Shown here in pieces: positions 44,365 through 55,535 of a stretch of DNA of 64,000 bases. Location of the stretch: the NCBI GenBank assembly GCA_947646735.1, contig CANTFK010000289.1:1-64000 (forward strand), read 5' to 3'. Each line of letters starts with the position of its first letter. Position 1 is the first letter of the stretch. The notes under the pieces were generated by a model, which did not search any database, was not told the DNA's origin, and saw nothing but the letters and a program-made list of their open reading frames with translations. The position numbers and the translations under genes are program-made. Source of the stretch: Peronospora farinosa. Lineage: Eukaryota; Oomycota; Peronosporomycetes; Peronosporales; Peronosporaceae.

Positions 44365-44877
44365 GCGTTTGTTAACTCAAACGGTGAATGTTTCTATAAG
44401 TTTGGGTACATAATGTCACACAATGGCTACATTTACAAGGATGTACATGTTGCAGTTGCAGTGTAATTTGTTTATTCACGGATGCAGTCTATAGGTGGGA
44501 AAAGACATGCAGAGACATCGGTTGCAAATCAATACGATGGGCCACGGTATTTTACACTGGCTAGTACGTCTGATTGCCGCCTTGACCCAGTCCTAGCACA
44601 TAGCTCATGCCCTGCGCATCCCGTACGGCGGACGAGTCTCCCATGGCTGCTGAAACACGCGAAAAGGCATTCCAACATTGTGCACTCTGTGGTCTCGCGC
44701 TCAGCCTAATGTTGAAAACCAGCGTAAAAAGTTAGAAGGGAATACAGATGTATTGCAGCAGCAGCTTGTAGGATCTGTAAGCATCGCACCGTTCGTTGAG
44801 GAGAAGCTTTACAAGTCGCAGGTCGTCGCACTTGCTAGCACTACAGAACACAAATTACATTAGCCTTAACCAAACGA
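44365..44877. other. Intergenic with a small coding-like plus-strand ORF
   Basis: 513 bases. A plus-strand frame ending at 44863 reads NVENQRKKLEGNTDVLQQQL then VGSVSIAPFVEEKLYKSQVV. Another frame just upstream has MAAETREKAFQHCALCGLAL. Together they could be a frameshifted small gene or an unspliced pair of exons. No family is recognised. Confidence 0.3.
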
Positions 44878-46834
44878 TCAAAAGCATGTAAGACGCCGCT
44901 CGTACCACTCAATGAGCAGTTGCTCCACCACATCTTGATCTACTTCGGTTCCACCAAGAAGTCCAAGCTTTTCGCGCACAGGTAACAACGCTTGGGTAGC
45001 ATCATTGAATCGAGCCTAGAAGATGTAATCATTAACGATATAATGCGTCTCCCTTGGATAAATGTCCATTACAAACCTCTGCGTATGCTTGAAAAGCTTT
45101 GCAAACGTTGTTATGCACCTCCTCTAATTCACCTGACACCATCAAAAGGTTAACACAATTGAGCCACGCAAAACAAGCTTGAGAGTACACAGGTTTACCT
45201 GAAATGGGAGGAAAGCTAAACTGGAGCGGGGTAAAGCCCAACTGAGCCTCTAAGCGATTGGTGTCGATAGCAGGTTCCAGTGTCAGCGGTTCCGGCGGTG
45301 GTGTAGCGCCCGATGGCACGCATGACAAAATGCTCTGTTCAAACAAGAGGCAGCTGTTGAAAAAAAAACTTGGTGCTGATTGACATATCAGCGGTACTGT
45401 CATAATAAACGTACGTAGCAGAGTACGTTTGCAAGAGGGTGAAGACGAGCTTTTGACACCTCCATTGCACCTGAGCTTCGAGGCGAAAGTATGGCAGACC
45501 AGTTCTGTAGAAGCTGCTCACCTAACTCAGCAACGTCTTGAGCTGCAAAACGTAGTCTCCAGTAGAGCTGCGTAGCGTTGCACAGAGTGGGAACTGCGTG
45601 GGGAGTGTCATCGGGGTGGTACGGAAATATGTTGACTTCTAACATCTTTCCGATGCGGTCGTAATGACCCAGATCCAACATATACAACGCCCACTGGAAG
45701 TACATGTGATGCTCTAGCGGACCACCGTTGTCAAAACCTGCCTTGAATTGGTTTGCGTAGCTGGCTCCGTGGTTGGCATTGCCTCGTGCTTCTAACACGT
45801 GCAGCATGGTGTGTACTACAGAACATCAGCCACGAACCCACGTACAGCGTCAGTCACTACGAAGCGCATCCCTTGGCTGTCAACCATCTTACTTACACGC
45901 CCATCGATCATTGCCGTTCAAAGACAACGTTTTTTCAGCTAGAGCCTCTGCCGCATCCAGCCGTCCAGCAGCTTGCATTCCGTAGGCTTGCATGCCTAAC
46001 AGGTGACTATATCCAACATCATTCGGAGACCAAGACGGCAGCCGACGCGTCACTACCGCCAACATGTTCTTGTAGTTACTACAGTACATACAGAACCCAC
46101 TTGTTATCGCACACCCAACTCCACCACCACCACCTGCAATCCGTCTCACCCAAGGAATCGATAGACATCATAGCAGCAGCGCAACGCCAGCAGATCCGTG
46201 TAGTCATGCAGCAAAATAGTCTCATAGAGTGCAGCAGCCTCGTAATTACGACCATGCACTATCGCGTCCAGTGCCATCACGTGCATTTTCTCGGTCATTG
46301 TCGTCTTTCCTGCAATTGCACAACAATCTCACTATGTATCCTGCAGTGTTTTCGATACCTTTCAGTCCAGAGCTTCCTATTCCCACCTTCTCGAGCAATT
46401 TTTGTCGCCACTTGAAGTCTGTCCGCAGCATCCAATGCATCTTGATGAATGAAAGGAGCGAGGCATTGACTGGCACCTACCAGCACGTGACCCATGAGAA
46501 ATGACGCGTCATCTTCTAAGACCTTTTGCAACATAAACTTTGGATGCGAGTTCATGCTCACATACTGTCGGTTGATTAGAAACGTAAGAAACAATTTGTT
46601 GCTGACACCAAGTGAGCTACTTACATCCAGCAGTGCCACATTATAAGCTTGCTGCTTGCTTGTGCTTCGGCTTAGCGACGTGTTGCGGGCGCCCTCAAAC
46701 TCACCAATGCCGAATATTGAGCCTAGCAGTGACATGGAACGTGACGAGCGCCCATGCAGCAGTACAGCACGTCGTAGCATTTCTATTTGTTGCGTCAGCT
46801 TTAGAAATACATGGATATATATAACTTTCAACAT
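44878..46834 (-). CDS. Tetratricopeptide repeat protein 38-like (TTC38)
   Basis: Eight exons: 46834-46625, 46564-46387, 46309-46149, 46068-45897, 45815-45427, 45334-45199, 45132-45077, 45015-44878. They total 1440 bases (479 aa; human TTC38 is 469), in frame. Family features: LQKVLEDDASFLMGHVLVGA; TEKMHVMALDAIVHGRNYEA followed by ETILLHDYTDLLALR; WSPNDVGYSHLLGMQAYGMQ; RLDAAEALAEKTLSLNGNDR; HHMYFQWALYMLDLGHYDRI; and a C-terminal DVVEQLLIEWYERRL. TPR helices suggest a scaffold role. TTC38 function is poorly known in any organism. The exon 5/6 boundary (AAC|GTACTC) is the least certain. The N-terminal exon with KVIYIHVFLKLTQQIEML diverges from animal TTC38. Confidence 0.82.
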
Positions 46835-47117
46835 GGCCAAATAAAATACTCGATGGGTACTAATTATTGAGAGCAGAAATATAAAACAGAAATAAAATTT
46901 ACGCTACGTCGCAGAAGGTATTATATTCTTTCATTTGAGACATTTGTTCTATCGATGACGAACGGAGCGATACGGAAGATGCATTTTTTTACTCTATTTA
47001 ATGACTTAAGTTTTGTTTTCCAACACGTAAGGGTACAACTTCTGGTGCTTTAATTCGCATTAAACACTAGTAACAACGAATATGTTCTGCTAAAACACAA
47101 AGACGACACATACGTCT

Positions 47118-48851
47118 TCATATGATGTGCATGCTGGAGGACCAAGACTGCAAGGACGGATCGACAGCTTGGGACGAGCTGCTTTGGCTAATTGCACCAG
47201 ACTTGGCCGCATTAGCCGCGAACGACATGTTTTCCAGAAGACCATCCCACGGATCCATCTGACGTGTTCCACTGGAGTGATAAGCTTTTTCAGCTCGTGG
47301 ATAAACTGCTGACGTGAAGCCGCTCCGCTGATCATGTACGGTGAGCCCAGGCAGCATCTGCTGTTGGTATTGGTATTGCAACACATTGCCGTATCTAGTT
47401 GGCGTCTTGCCTTCCGAGGACGGCGAATAACTGGACGGACGCACAAATTGCTCGGATTGCTGCTGCTGCTGCTGCTGGCTGTAATCGAAAGAAGAGACTG
47501 ATGGTGCAGGTGAGGTACGTCCGTATTGTGGGTACACCGTAGATTGGTCCATTGACAATCCGAAACGACCAACGTCGACGTTCCCCTCGGGCGTGCGCAT
47601 TTTCTTCACGAGTCGCTCTGGTTTATGTAGAAGAGCTGAAATAGATGGTCCACTTTCTTGTTGCGTTTGCCCTAAAACCGAGGAGGAATACACAGCCGCA
47701 CCGGTGCTCCACAACGCTGATACGGCGTGATCATCGCTCGACGTAGTCGTAAGAGCAGGCGGCATTGGCGTAATACTAACCGTATTCGCTGGAGACGGAT
47801 GATGATGCCAGGATAGCAGCTCGTTAAATTGTCCGTTGCGTAGAAGCTGCATGGCACGCTTGCGTTTTTTTGCATCCGACACATCTATTCCCATCACAGG
47901 CTGCCCTACGAGAACTGCAAACTTCAGCATATTGTTCACCCAAAACTGCTGGACAGCTATTCTCAAGTTTTGAGTTTCAATTAAAGCACCTTCGTCCGTG
48001 TTATTTTCACGTCGGAACTGATCCACAAGCTCTTGACGGAACATCTGCTCCAATTGAGATAGCTCGCATTGTCGTCGCGCGTGGTCCATGGGGTCGAACT
48101 GAAGCGCCTTCTCACCTTTTCCAGGCTTGGTCACCCTGAATGTGCGTTTACCCAACGCATTCTTCTGGAATTTCTTGGACAATCGCATCGTGGAGCAGTT
48201 AAGCATCTTGGCAAGCACGAAGCGGATTGGTGTGCCGTGTGCAAGCGGAAGTGCCTGTCGATCAAACTCGCGGAGGACTCCGTCGATAAACTTCTCTTCG
48301 GGGCGAGTCCACTTTCCGCTGCGTGGTTCGGGCCGCGCCATCATATTGATGGTCGGAGAGATCGCTACCTCCTTAAGCGGTTCTCCGCAAACCGGACAGG
48401 AGTCCATCGGCCACACGTGAACGCAGCGCGAGTGAAAGGTATGATTACAGTTAGGTGCTACGAGGACAGGGTCAGGGTACTGACAGACATCACACATGCG
48501 TTCCATGGCCATTGATGGCTCTATGTGATGAGCTTCTGATGTGGCTTGGATTCGATAATCTGTCGGCTGCTGTTGATACACTGCGATAGATTTGTGCTCC
48601 AGCGGGGACTTTGCGTACGGGAATTGAGAATTAACGACGGGCGTGCGGCTGGGTTGATAGTAAGACTGCTGCGGTGTGTACTGCTGTGGCAGCGGCGACG
48701 GCTGGTAGTAGATCGGCGCTTCGAGTGTGGGGCGCATGCCTGGGACCGAGGGGCGATCTGCTTCGGCGCCACCACTGGCCTGCTGCTGGCTGTATTGACT
48801 GCTGTATTCGTAGTCGTACTCGGGCAGTTGATGCCCACCATTTGGCTGCAT
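47118..48851 (-). CDS. RING finger protein with stramenopile SANT-like domain
   Basis: Single exon, 577 residues. The first 110 are Tyr/Gln/Pro-rich. Residues 120-155 form a RING: C120-x2-C123, C135, H137, H140, C143, C152-x2-C155 (CDVCQYPDPVLVAPNCNHTF ... CPVC). Residues about 178-235 are a SANT/Myb-like module, GKWTRPEEKFIDGVLREFDR then GTPIRFVLAKMLNCSTMRLS with KK, a form I associate with oomycete and diatom proteins. A coiled-coil-like helical region follows, then a low-complexity tail with a Gln run. The likely role is an E3 ubiquitin ligase or a DNA/chromatin-binding regulator. Neither the substrate nor the DNA target can be inferred. Confidence 0.8.
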   Translation of the reverse strand: MQPNGGHQLPEYDYEYSSQYSQQQASGGAEADRPSVPGMRPTLEAPIYYQPSPLPQQYTPQQSYYQPSRTPVVNSQFPYAKSPLEHKSIAVYQQQPTDYRIQATSEAHHIEPSMAMERMCDVCQYPDPVLVAPNCNHTFHSRCVHVWPMDSCPVCGEPLKEVAISPTINMMARPEPRSGKWTRPEEKFIDGVLREFDRQALPLAHGTPIRFVLAKMLNCSTMRLSKKFQKNALGKRTFRVTKPGKGEKALQFDPMDHARRQCELSQLEQMFRQELVDQFRRENNTDEGALIETQNLRIAVQQFWVNNMLKFAVLVGQPVMGIDVSDAKKRKRAMQLLRNGQFNELLSWHHHPSPANTVSITPMPPALTTTSSDDHAVSALWSTGAAVYSSSVLGQTQQESGPSISALLHKPERLVKKMRTPEGNVDVGRFGLSMDQSTVYPQYGRTSPAPSVSSFDYSQQQQQQQSEQFVRPSSYSPSSEGKTPTRYGNVLQYQYQQQMLPGLTVHDQRSGFTSAVYPRAEKAYHSSGTRQMDPWDGLLENMSFAANAAKSGAISQSSSSQAVDPSLQSWSSSMHII

Positions 48852-50990
48852 TCTTAAATTCTTGAAGACTGACTCAAAGACTAGTGACTAGGCTGGAAGA
48901 CGTCAAAGGTCAATGAATTGCAGCGCTTTTGGCTGCTTTGTTTGAACTTGTCTAAACAGCAGAGCTGGGTGGAGCTTTTAAGTAGTGATGGATAAATTGG
49001 AGACTGAGGTGCGGTCGAATGGGAATATCTCCTCGTCTTTGTCTTGTGCTTCCTTTCCTATCTGGCGTTGACGCTCGGTTGCGGAGTTTCCAGTGCCGAC
49101 CGGGTTAAGGAGAAGACTCACAATCACGTTTAAGGCAAAAGCGATTTGCTGATGCCGTTGATTGTACTAGTATTGTCCACATTTTCAATTCCGGTACCCA
49201 CGGCGTTCGTGTGCTATACACGTGTAACGCTGAAAGTTCTGTTCATTGCTAGAATAAATGCAAGGTGACCCGGTGCTGACCATCTTACTATGTAACGGCT
49301 GTTGCATGTGGCGGGTGTGAGTCGCGTTTACTCAAAGCGTGAAGCACCTAGGGTCGGCCGCTCTCGTTCGAAATCCGCTTCTGCTACGCTGAGCGAGCCA
49401 GTAGTAACGACACCTGCCGCTCCGTGCACCGAAAGCAGAGACTGCACCAACCAGTCGGTCTTCTTGATCCCGTACATCTAGGTAAAGGACCGGCGGCGAA
49501 TGAGAGCAGGAGCAGCATTAGTCCTTGCTTGACCACCTGCTGGCAGGCACGTACTTCCAGTCTGGGTGCCCGGCTCTGTGTGTATTGAGTAGTACTGTAC
49601 AACGACGTCAGTTTTAAGTTGACGAATTCTACATGTACTTTGCACACCAGATGCGGAAAGAAACAAGCTAAAACCGTGAAAGCATCCGCTGCCAGGACGA
49701 CGAACTTGTATCAAGAACCAGTGCATCTTATCTGGAAATGGGAGTATGCAGCAGTTTTTCTCCTGAAGCAGCAGGCTCTGAGATGCAGAGCAGAGATGAA
49801 AAGAAAGGTAATGCACATCACTACGCCAACGCTTGCCACGTGATCGTAAGTAAGCCAGTGATGCTAGGGTTACTGCTGCGCCTGACAAGGTTAGAACTAG
49901 CACTGACTGGAGACGATACATTCTCCTCCAGTGTGGTGGTTTTGCACGCAATTTGCAATCTTGCCACTTTCGCGTGGACAGCTTTTCGATGCGGCAGGCC
50001 TTATTGCAAAGCTGGCAGAAGCTTGTTAAGGAAATGTTTATGATCGCTCGAATCGTCTGAGCAACAAGACGTAATCGATCTGGCTTTGTTGCGTCATCTA
50101 GTTTTTGTTCACATCTCGGCGCGCATCGGAGGATAGTATGCAAAGTCTACTGCATCAAAGCATTGTATAAAGCAAAGGCTGGCCGCTTCTGAGCCACACG
50201 GGCTTCCAGCTGGGGCGCATGAGACGCGAGATGCAAACTAGTGAATTAGCTGACACAACAACTGCCGGTTTCATGGCAAGATCCAGTGAACTGTACATCC
50301 ATCCTTTCACAAGTTGTGACTACTCAATGATATGGAGCCTGATAAAATGGCGCACATTCAGTGGCTATGAGCAGCAGTAGCGGAGACCTAATGCCAGAGA
50401 CAGTTTCTAAAAACCATCCGATTGTCCTCGTCTTCAAGCAGTTATACGCTTCCAAAACATCTTTTTAGGTAAGTAACAGGACATGCTAATCCTTCTCCGC
50501 AACGCTTCATCAATGACGATCATGACATAATGCCGAAGGCTGTATACGTAGAGCCTAATTAATATGTTGCATTATAATACGCGTGCAATAGGGGCTTCCT
50601 CTTTGCGTCGGCTGGACATGAGCCGCACTGGTGCGTCAGCTGCAATTTATGTAGGGGACCATCAGGACGTGAGCATGGTTCATTAATAAATGTAGCCACG
50701 TATGCCTCCTTTGCGAAGCATACAGTCATGCGTCGTCCTACGATACGTGAATGACGGCAGCATTGTACCATTGAATTACAGTGGACTTATGTAGTCAGGT
50801 ACGACCATGTTCTGAATAACTGATAAATAGTACTTGTATATAAATTATTCGTAAGTAAAAAATAACTTACGTCCGGTACAGAAATAAAATACCGCATGCA
50901 ATACTACAGATCTTCCTCAAATATATTATCCTCCAATAAGGTATAGCCTCCAGTAGGCTATTACATTTTGCGTCCGCCAAGCGCAATATA
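48852..50990. other. 2.1-kb intergenic stretch before the retroelement cluster
   Basis: It holds the promoter of the RING gene at its left end. A minus-strand ORF of 221 codons (49478-50143) has a hydrophobic segment (VLVLTLSGAAVTLASLAYL), but no recognisable domain and a composition unlike the flanking genes. A short palindromic pair (ATAGCCT/AGGCTAT) lies at about 50943-50961. I support no gene here. Confidence 0.45.
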
Positions 50991-51312
50991 TGTAACGGGC
51001 CAATAGTTACACGAGTCCGTTAAGTATTTGATACTTAACGGGAGGTCTAAAAGAGTACGTGGCCTCCCACTTGGGTGAGGCACATTAACGTGACCCACGC
51101 TCGTGCATGTGATATCCATTAATGGATTCACATTCGACGGGGATAACGCCCAGCTGGCACTATGCGTCATGATGACGTCACAGACGGACGTCACCAGCAA
51201 AGCTTCAACATATTTAAGCTCGCACGGGCAAGAATACGCTTCTAAAAAGACGTGTGTCCGAGAGAAATGAATAGTCTTAAATCTGGCTAAAGAGCTGTAC
51301 AGCTCCGCTACA
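50991..51312 (+). repeat. Solo Gypsy LTR
   Basis: 322 bases from TGTAACGGGCC to CTCCGCTACA. The first 260 bases are clearly the diverged reverse complement of 57165-57424, and the last 20 match the 56528 end, so this is a shorter LTR of the same broad type without the 307-base block. It has no internal sequence on either side and no visible 5-base target duplication. It interrupts or borders the Copia remnant to its right. Confidence 0.65.
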
Positions 51313-52003
51313 GTTTTGTTTATTAGAAAATAGTTAAATATAACTTTTACTACTGATTTTGTTAATATGTACTTATAACCTGTCACACTTATCACTGCGC
51401 AGGTGAGTGTCGTTGTTCTGTAGGGTGAACAATACAGAGTAAGGAAAAGAGAACACGTAACACTTGCTTCCCACTGAGCAACTTTGGGATTGAGGAGAAA
51501 AAAAACCTCGTAGGTGACAATCCCCTCTGTTAGACTAGACTACAGTAGATACCAACAGGTATATCTCAACTGTCAACTGTAACGATGCGTCCCAGCATCA
51601 TTCAACTTACTGTTCGATGTCCCACCTAGAATCAGGGACACGAAATCTTGTACCTTGTCACAATCCCACTTCGTTGTCTCTGATGTCTTGTGGTGTGGTA
51701 GTCGTAGGCACTGGTACAATATTTAACATATGCCGTAACTTCTTAAAATTGCGTAGGGCCAAGAGGCTTGGTTAAGATGTCCTATATTACCTGGCATCCC
51801 CAAAGCCAATGCAGTACTTTATGCAATAAAGAAACCCCCACGCGAACATACAAGATCGTGGTAGATAGGATAAACTTGCCACGACAATACCGATTTAAGA
51901 GCAGCCTGTCGATAAATGTCCGGTCAATTGTCCAATCTTCCACAAGTTGTGCAGTGCGCAACTCTTGTATAGTTCTCGAACGCGCAATGAACCAACACAC
52001 AGA
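51313..52003 (-). mobile_element. Ty1/Copia element 3' end
   Basis: On the minus strand, 51745-51781 encodes DILTKPLGPTQF, the hallmark end of Copia RNase H, followed by a stop. Further downstream, CAGAGGGGA (about 51521-51529) looks like a polypurine tract, and TGTCACCTACG at 51519 like the start of the 3' LTR. The 51782-52003 part has broken frames. The remnant ends abruptly at 52004 where a Gypsy LTR begins. Confidence 0.65.
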
Positions 52004-52384
52004 GTGCACAAGAGAACAAGTCAGGACGACTTGCGATCTTAAACTCAAAATGAGAACTAATTTTATCTATGCATTAAGATGTTAGGAATAGTCCTACTCT
52101 AAGTACCTTACACTAGATTAATTACTCTAACAGTAATTATAATATGCAGACTTTGCTATTGGACGACGTATCGTCTAAACGTCTTTGTATGATGGACTTA
52201 GTACAGCGTTATCGATTATCGAATCCTAATCGATAAGATACGGTAGTACCGAATACCGTATCTTTAACGCTTATACTTGATACCTTTCAAAAGAGAAGTA
52301 TCAAGAATACATTAATGCAATAAAGGGGAACTTCAACCGTAAATGTTCGGAATGATGTTCAAACCGTCGTGTAACCCCGTTACA
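52004..52384 (-). repeat. Truncated 3' LTR of minus-strand Gypsy element B
   Basis: Minus-strand LTR starting TGTAACGGGGTTACA at 52384 and cut off at 52004. Positions 52004-52310 repeat 56787-57093 in the same orientation, with about five differences by eye. The remaining 74 bases (U3 start) do not match the right-hand LTR. A purine tract (GGTGGGGGAGAG, minus strand) abuts it at 52385-52396. Confidence 0.7.
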
Positions 52385-52492
52385 CTCTCCCCCACCAGAC
52401 TGACGTTCCCACAAAATGTCATTCGACATCTTTCCTCTTTTGAGGTAGTGCCTTAGCGAACGTCTGAACCTTACGGTTTGTTCACGGCACAC

Positions 52493-53243
52493 ATGACGCC
52501 TCCTGGCAATGAGCCACAGACTCTACGGGACCTCATTGAAGGCGACCTTGGCGAAGCGGTTGATTACAAAAGTTACACCGTCTTGTGGGACCCGATGGAT
52601 TCTCTTTAACCACCCTTACGGGTGAAGATGACAGTAGTCATGCACCGAATCCGTTCTCCGAACGTAAAGCTGCAGATGCGCTAACAGCGTTGCGTGACCC
52701 GCCTGATGTATTGTCAACGGTGACGGTTACCAACCCACTCGACGAACAACAGCAGCAGACCATTGATCAAGAGAAAGGTTCAAAGCGCCGGACGAAGACT
52801 ATGGCTAGGCTTCAGGGCCACCGACAATATAAGTTCAAACCACCTACAGTGGAAGAACGCCTTATGGAGGCATCGGTTCATTCTCTCTCTGGCTGGGCGA
52901 TCGGGCCTGAGGCCATTTCACCCGAGGATGTCGCTACGTGAACGGATCTTCGACAACGTTATCTGGAACCCCATATCATTAAGCAAAGCCAATAATTGGC
53001 ACGCCTCACTAGGCAAGTGCGCGTTGCACCAGTTCCTCCCGTAAGGGTCTTCCCATCCTTTTATTCGCGGGAGAAACCGAGGAGGAAAAAGATACGGCTT
53101 TTAGCCGCTGGGCGCACTATGCGCGACGTTTAAGTAGCATGTGGGCTCTACGGGCAAGTGCCGACGTGGCAGATGTTCGTCTCGAACGGAAAATGCGTTA
53201 CGATTACGCTGTTCTGAAGGCCCAAGGAAAGTTGAAGTCTTAA
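52493..53243 (+). pseudogene. Antisense ORF of Gypsy element B
   Basis: Plus-strand coding-like region inside the minus-strand element, from ATG 52493 (TPPGNEPQTLRDLIEGDLGE) to TAA 53241-53243. Later blocks are VTNPLDEQQQQTIDQEKG, PTVEERLMEASVHSLSGWAI and GLPILLFAGETEEEKDTAFS. The end reads SMWALRASADVADVRLERKM then RYDYAVLKAQGKLKS and stop. It needs at least two frame changes and has internal stops, so the copy is dead. Its relative lies on the minus strand at 1650-2400. It converges on the end of pol (53347) with about 100 bases between. The product is unknown and has no domain I recognise. Confidence 0.6.
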
Positions 53244-53346
53244 CGAACGTAATATGCGTCTGTTACCCAGCACTCCAATGTTTCGGCTACACCTGTAGCC
53301 GAGAGTTCACGAAAGGCCGAGGCCGCTAACCCGCCTACCCTCACCA

Positions 53347-55400
53347 CTACTGTTGAGAAGCGTCATCGCCAACAGGTTGGCCCTGCGCACGACGTTCAAA
53401 AACGTCCACGGCGTATGGGAAATCCTGCCGAAGGGGAACCTCGAACTCCCATGAGTTCCACGACTCGTGATATCCCCGCCACTTCACCAGATACCGGTTT
53501 GATCACGGCGGCGACGTTTCTGCAACAGACGTTCAACATGGAGCTGCAGGTTCCCCTGTCCCTCAAGCAATGCCAGAGGGGGCCGGTGTACCGGCACAAG
53601 TTCATGCCGAGATACTTCAGGAGGTGAAGTATCTCCGCGAGACTGTGCAGATGATGAATATTCGCCTCGAGTCGCTGGAGCAGAGCCGAACCCGAGTGGA
53701 GGGTCAGCTTGACCTTTTGGTACAAATGATGCGTCCTGCGGCAATGCCGATGAGCTCGGCGCGAGCGCCTCAGCATTCACGTGGGACGGATCCCGATACG
53801 GATTGAGCATGCCGACGTAGAAAAAGGGGTGCGTATGCAATTTGCGCGTCAGATTGAGCGTATACGCTAAGCCTTTATTGGCCATTCTCTGCGAGAGATG
53901 AGGCGACTGAGTCGCAGTGCGTAAAGACGCATGATCGGTATAGATCACAAAAGGCTTTGATCCCAGCAGATGAACTCTGAATTTAGCTAGAGCATACTTT
54001 ATTGCAAGTAGCTCTTTGTCACGAACCGGATAGTTCTTTTCTGCAACTGTCAGCTGGCGAGACTTAAAGTCGATCACACGCTCACGACCTTCATCATCTG
54101 TTTGTAACAGAGCACTGCCAATGGCAAAATCCAACGCGTCACAGACGAAGCTAAACGGTCGGTCAGGATCCGGCAAAGCTAAAATGGGAGCATGAAGAAG
54201 GCTAGCCTTCACCGCTTGAAAAGGGTACTAGTTTTCGGCATGCCAACATCCTTTTTAAAATGATTGGACAATGGCCGATCCATCTCAGCGTAATTCTCGC
54301 TGTACTTATGCAAGTAATTGGCAAGGCCAAGCCACTTACGCAATCCTTCTGAGACTGTGGAACAGGCCAATCGACTATGGTTTTGACCTTAGCGGGATCC
54401 GCTCTGAGGCCTCGCTAAAAGGGACACCGAAGATTCACTAAGATGCATTAGCATATAGGTTACTAGTGCGCATGCACTCGACCACCGCTCGTAAATAAAC
54501 AATATGGTTCTCGGTATACGACCACCCATGTTCAGCACGACTATGGACAAAAATGTCATCAAAGTATGTCTGTGCATAATTTCGATGGGGTCGAAACAAT
54601 TGCATCACCAAACGGTTAAACGTAGCCGAAGCATTCGATAGCCGCTGGGGCATCACCAACCACTCCAGAGCATACAGCTCAGAGTACTAACAGCAGTGAG
54701 CGGAACATCGCTTGCTCGCATGAGCAGTTGATAGTACTCATCGACTAAGTCGAGCGCACTGTACATGGTACAACCGACCATATTGTTTTGTAGATCATCC
54801 TTTCTAGGAATTGGCGTCTGTGCAGGTATAGTGGCTGCATTGAGATTATAATAAGATGGAAGATACGCCACTTACCATTCGGTTTCTTGACACAGAAAGT
54901 GGGAGTCGAGTGCGAAGATTTGCTCTCGCGCATTATACCCGCTGCGTGATTTGCACGAAAGAACTCGTCAATGACGTCACACTGTTCTTTGGGTAAAGGC
55001 CGCTGCCGTGTTACGCAGTATTGAGTTCCAGGAACCAAGTCAATCTCATGACGTACACCTCTATCAAGAAGCAGAATAGACGGTGGATCATGGCACACCA
55101 CGTCCTGAAATTTCTTCACTAAAGGGTAGTAAGGATTCGAAGGTTTCTTCAAAATAGATGATCCACTACGGGCACTAAGTGCCGCCTTTGTATCTTCAAG
55201 GACTGTCTCATCGATAAGCGAGGATGACTTCAACTCGAGGTTAGGTCGAATGACCACCATATCGGATAGATCACCAGCCTTCAAGGCTTGATGAAACTCA
55301 TCCACAGAAATTTCGTCTATCTTTAAGAGAGCATTTAATGATGGGAGGGCCTCAAGGTCAACCTCACCATCTACTTAACCTTTCACTCCATTGACCAGGG
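53347..55400 (-). mobile_element. Gypsy element B: defective pol (RT, RNase H, integrase C-terminus, chromodomain)
   Basis: Minus-strand pieces in order. A pre-RT segment carries [20 protein letters not shown]. The RT has [16 protein letters not shown] and an FDD active site (YAQTYFDDIFVHSRAEHG, 54438-54659). RNase H (about 54230-53890) has FAIGSALLQTDDEGRERVID and YTDHASLRTATQSPHLSQRM. It then jumps straight into the integrase tail (YTLNLTRKLHTHPFFYVGML, NPYRDPSHV), so the integrase zinc-binding and catalytic core are deleted. A chromodomain follows across one frameshift (NLQLHVERLLQKRRRRD; then WRGYHESWNSWEFEVPLRQD), ending at TAG 53347. This marks a chromovirus-type Gypsy. The protease is missing too. 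Confidence 0.85.
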
Positions 55401-55535
55401 TTTACAAACGGTCACTGACATCACTACGTGATAAAACAGACGACTTGCGTCTCGCAGCCACCATCTGGCGACCGCGCCTACATGGGAGCTGACGTTTTCC
55501 CCTGCCGTGCTAGCCTTTTGGCTAGGAGAAGGGTT

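Noticed and set aside
49478..50143. 221-codon minus-strand ORF
   Set aside because: No recognisable domain, unusual composition, overlapping plus-strand ORFs, and no support for a start or promoter.
53415..53806. Plus-strand ORFs with a coiled-coil look (LRETVQMMNIRLESLEQSRT)
   Set aside because: The minus strand here encodes the integrase tail, linker and chromodomain of element B, which match the family well. The plus-strand reading is most likely its shadow.
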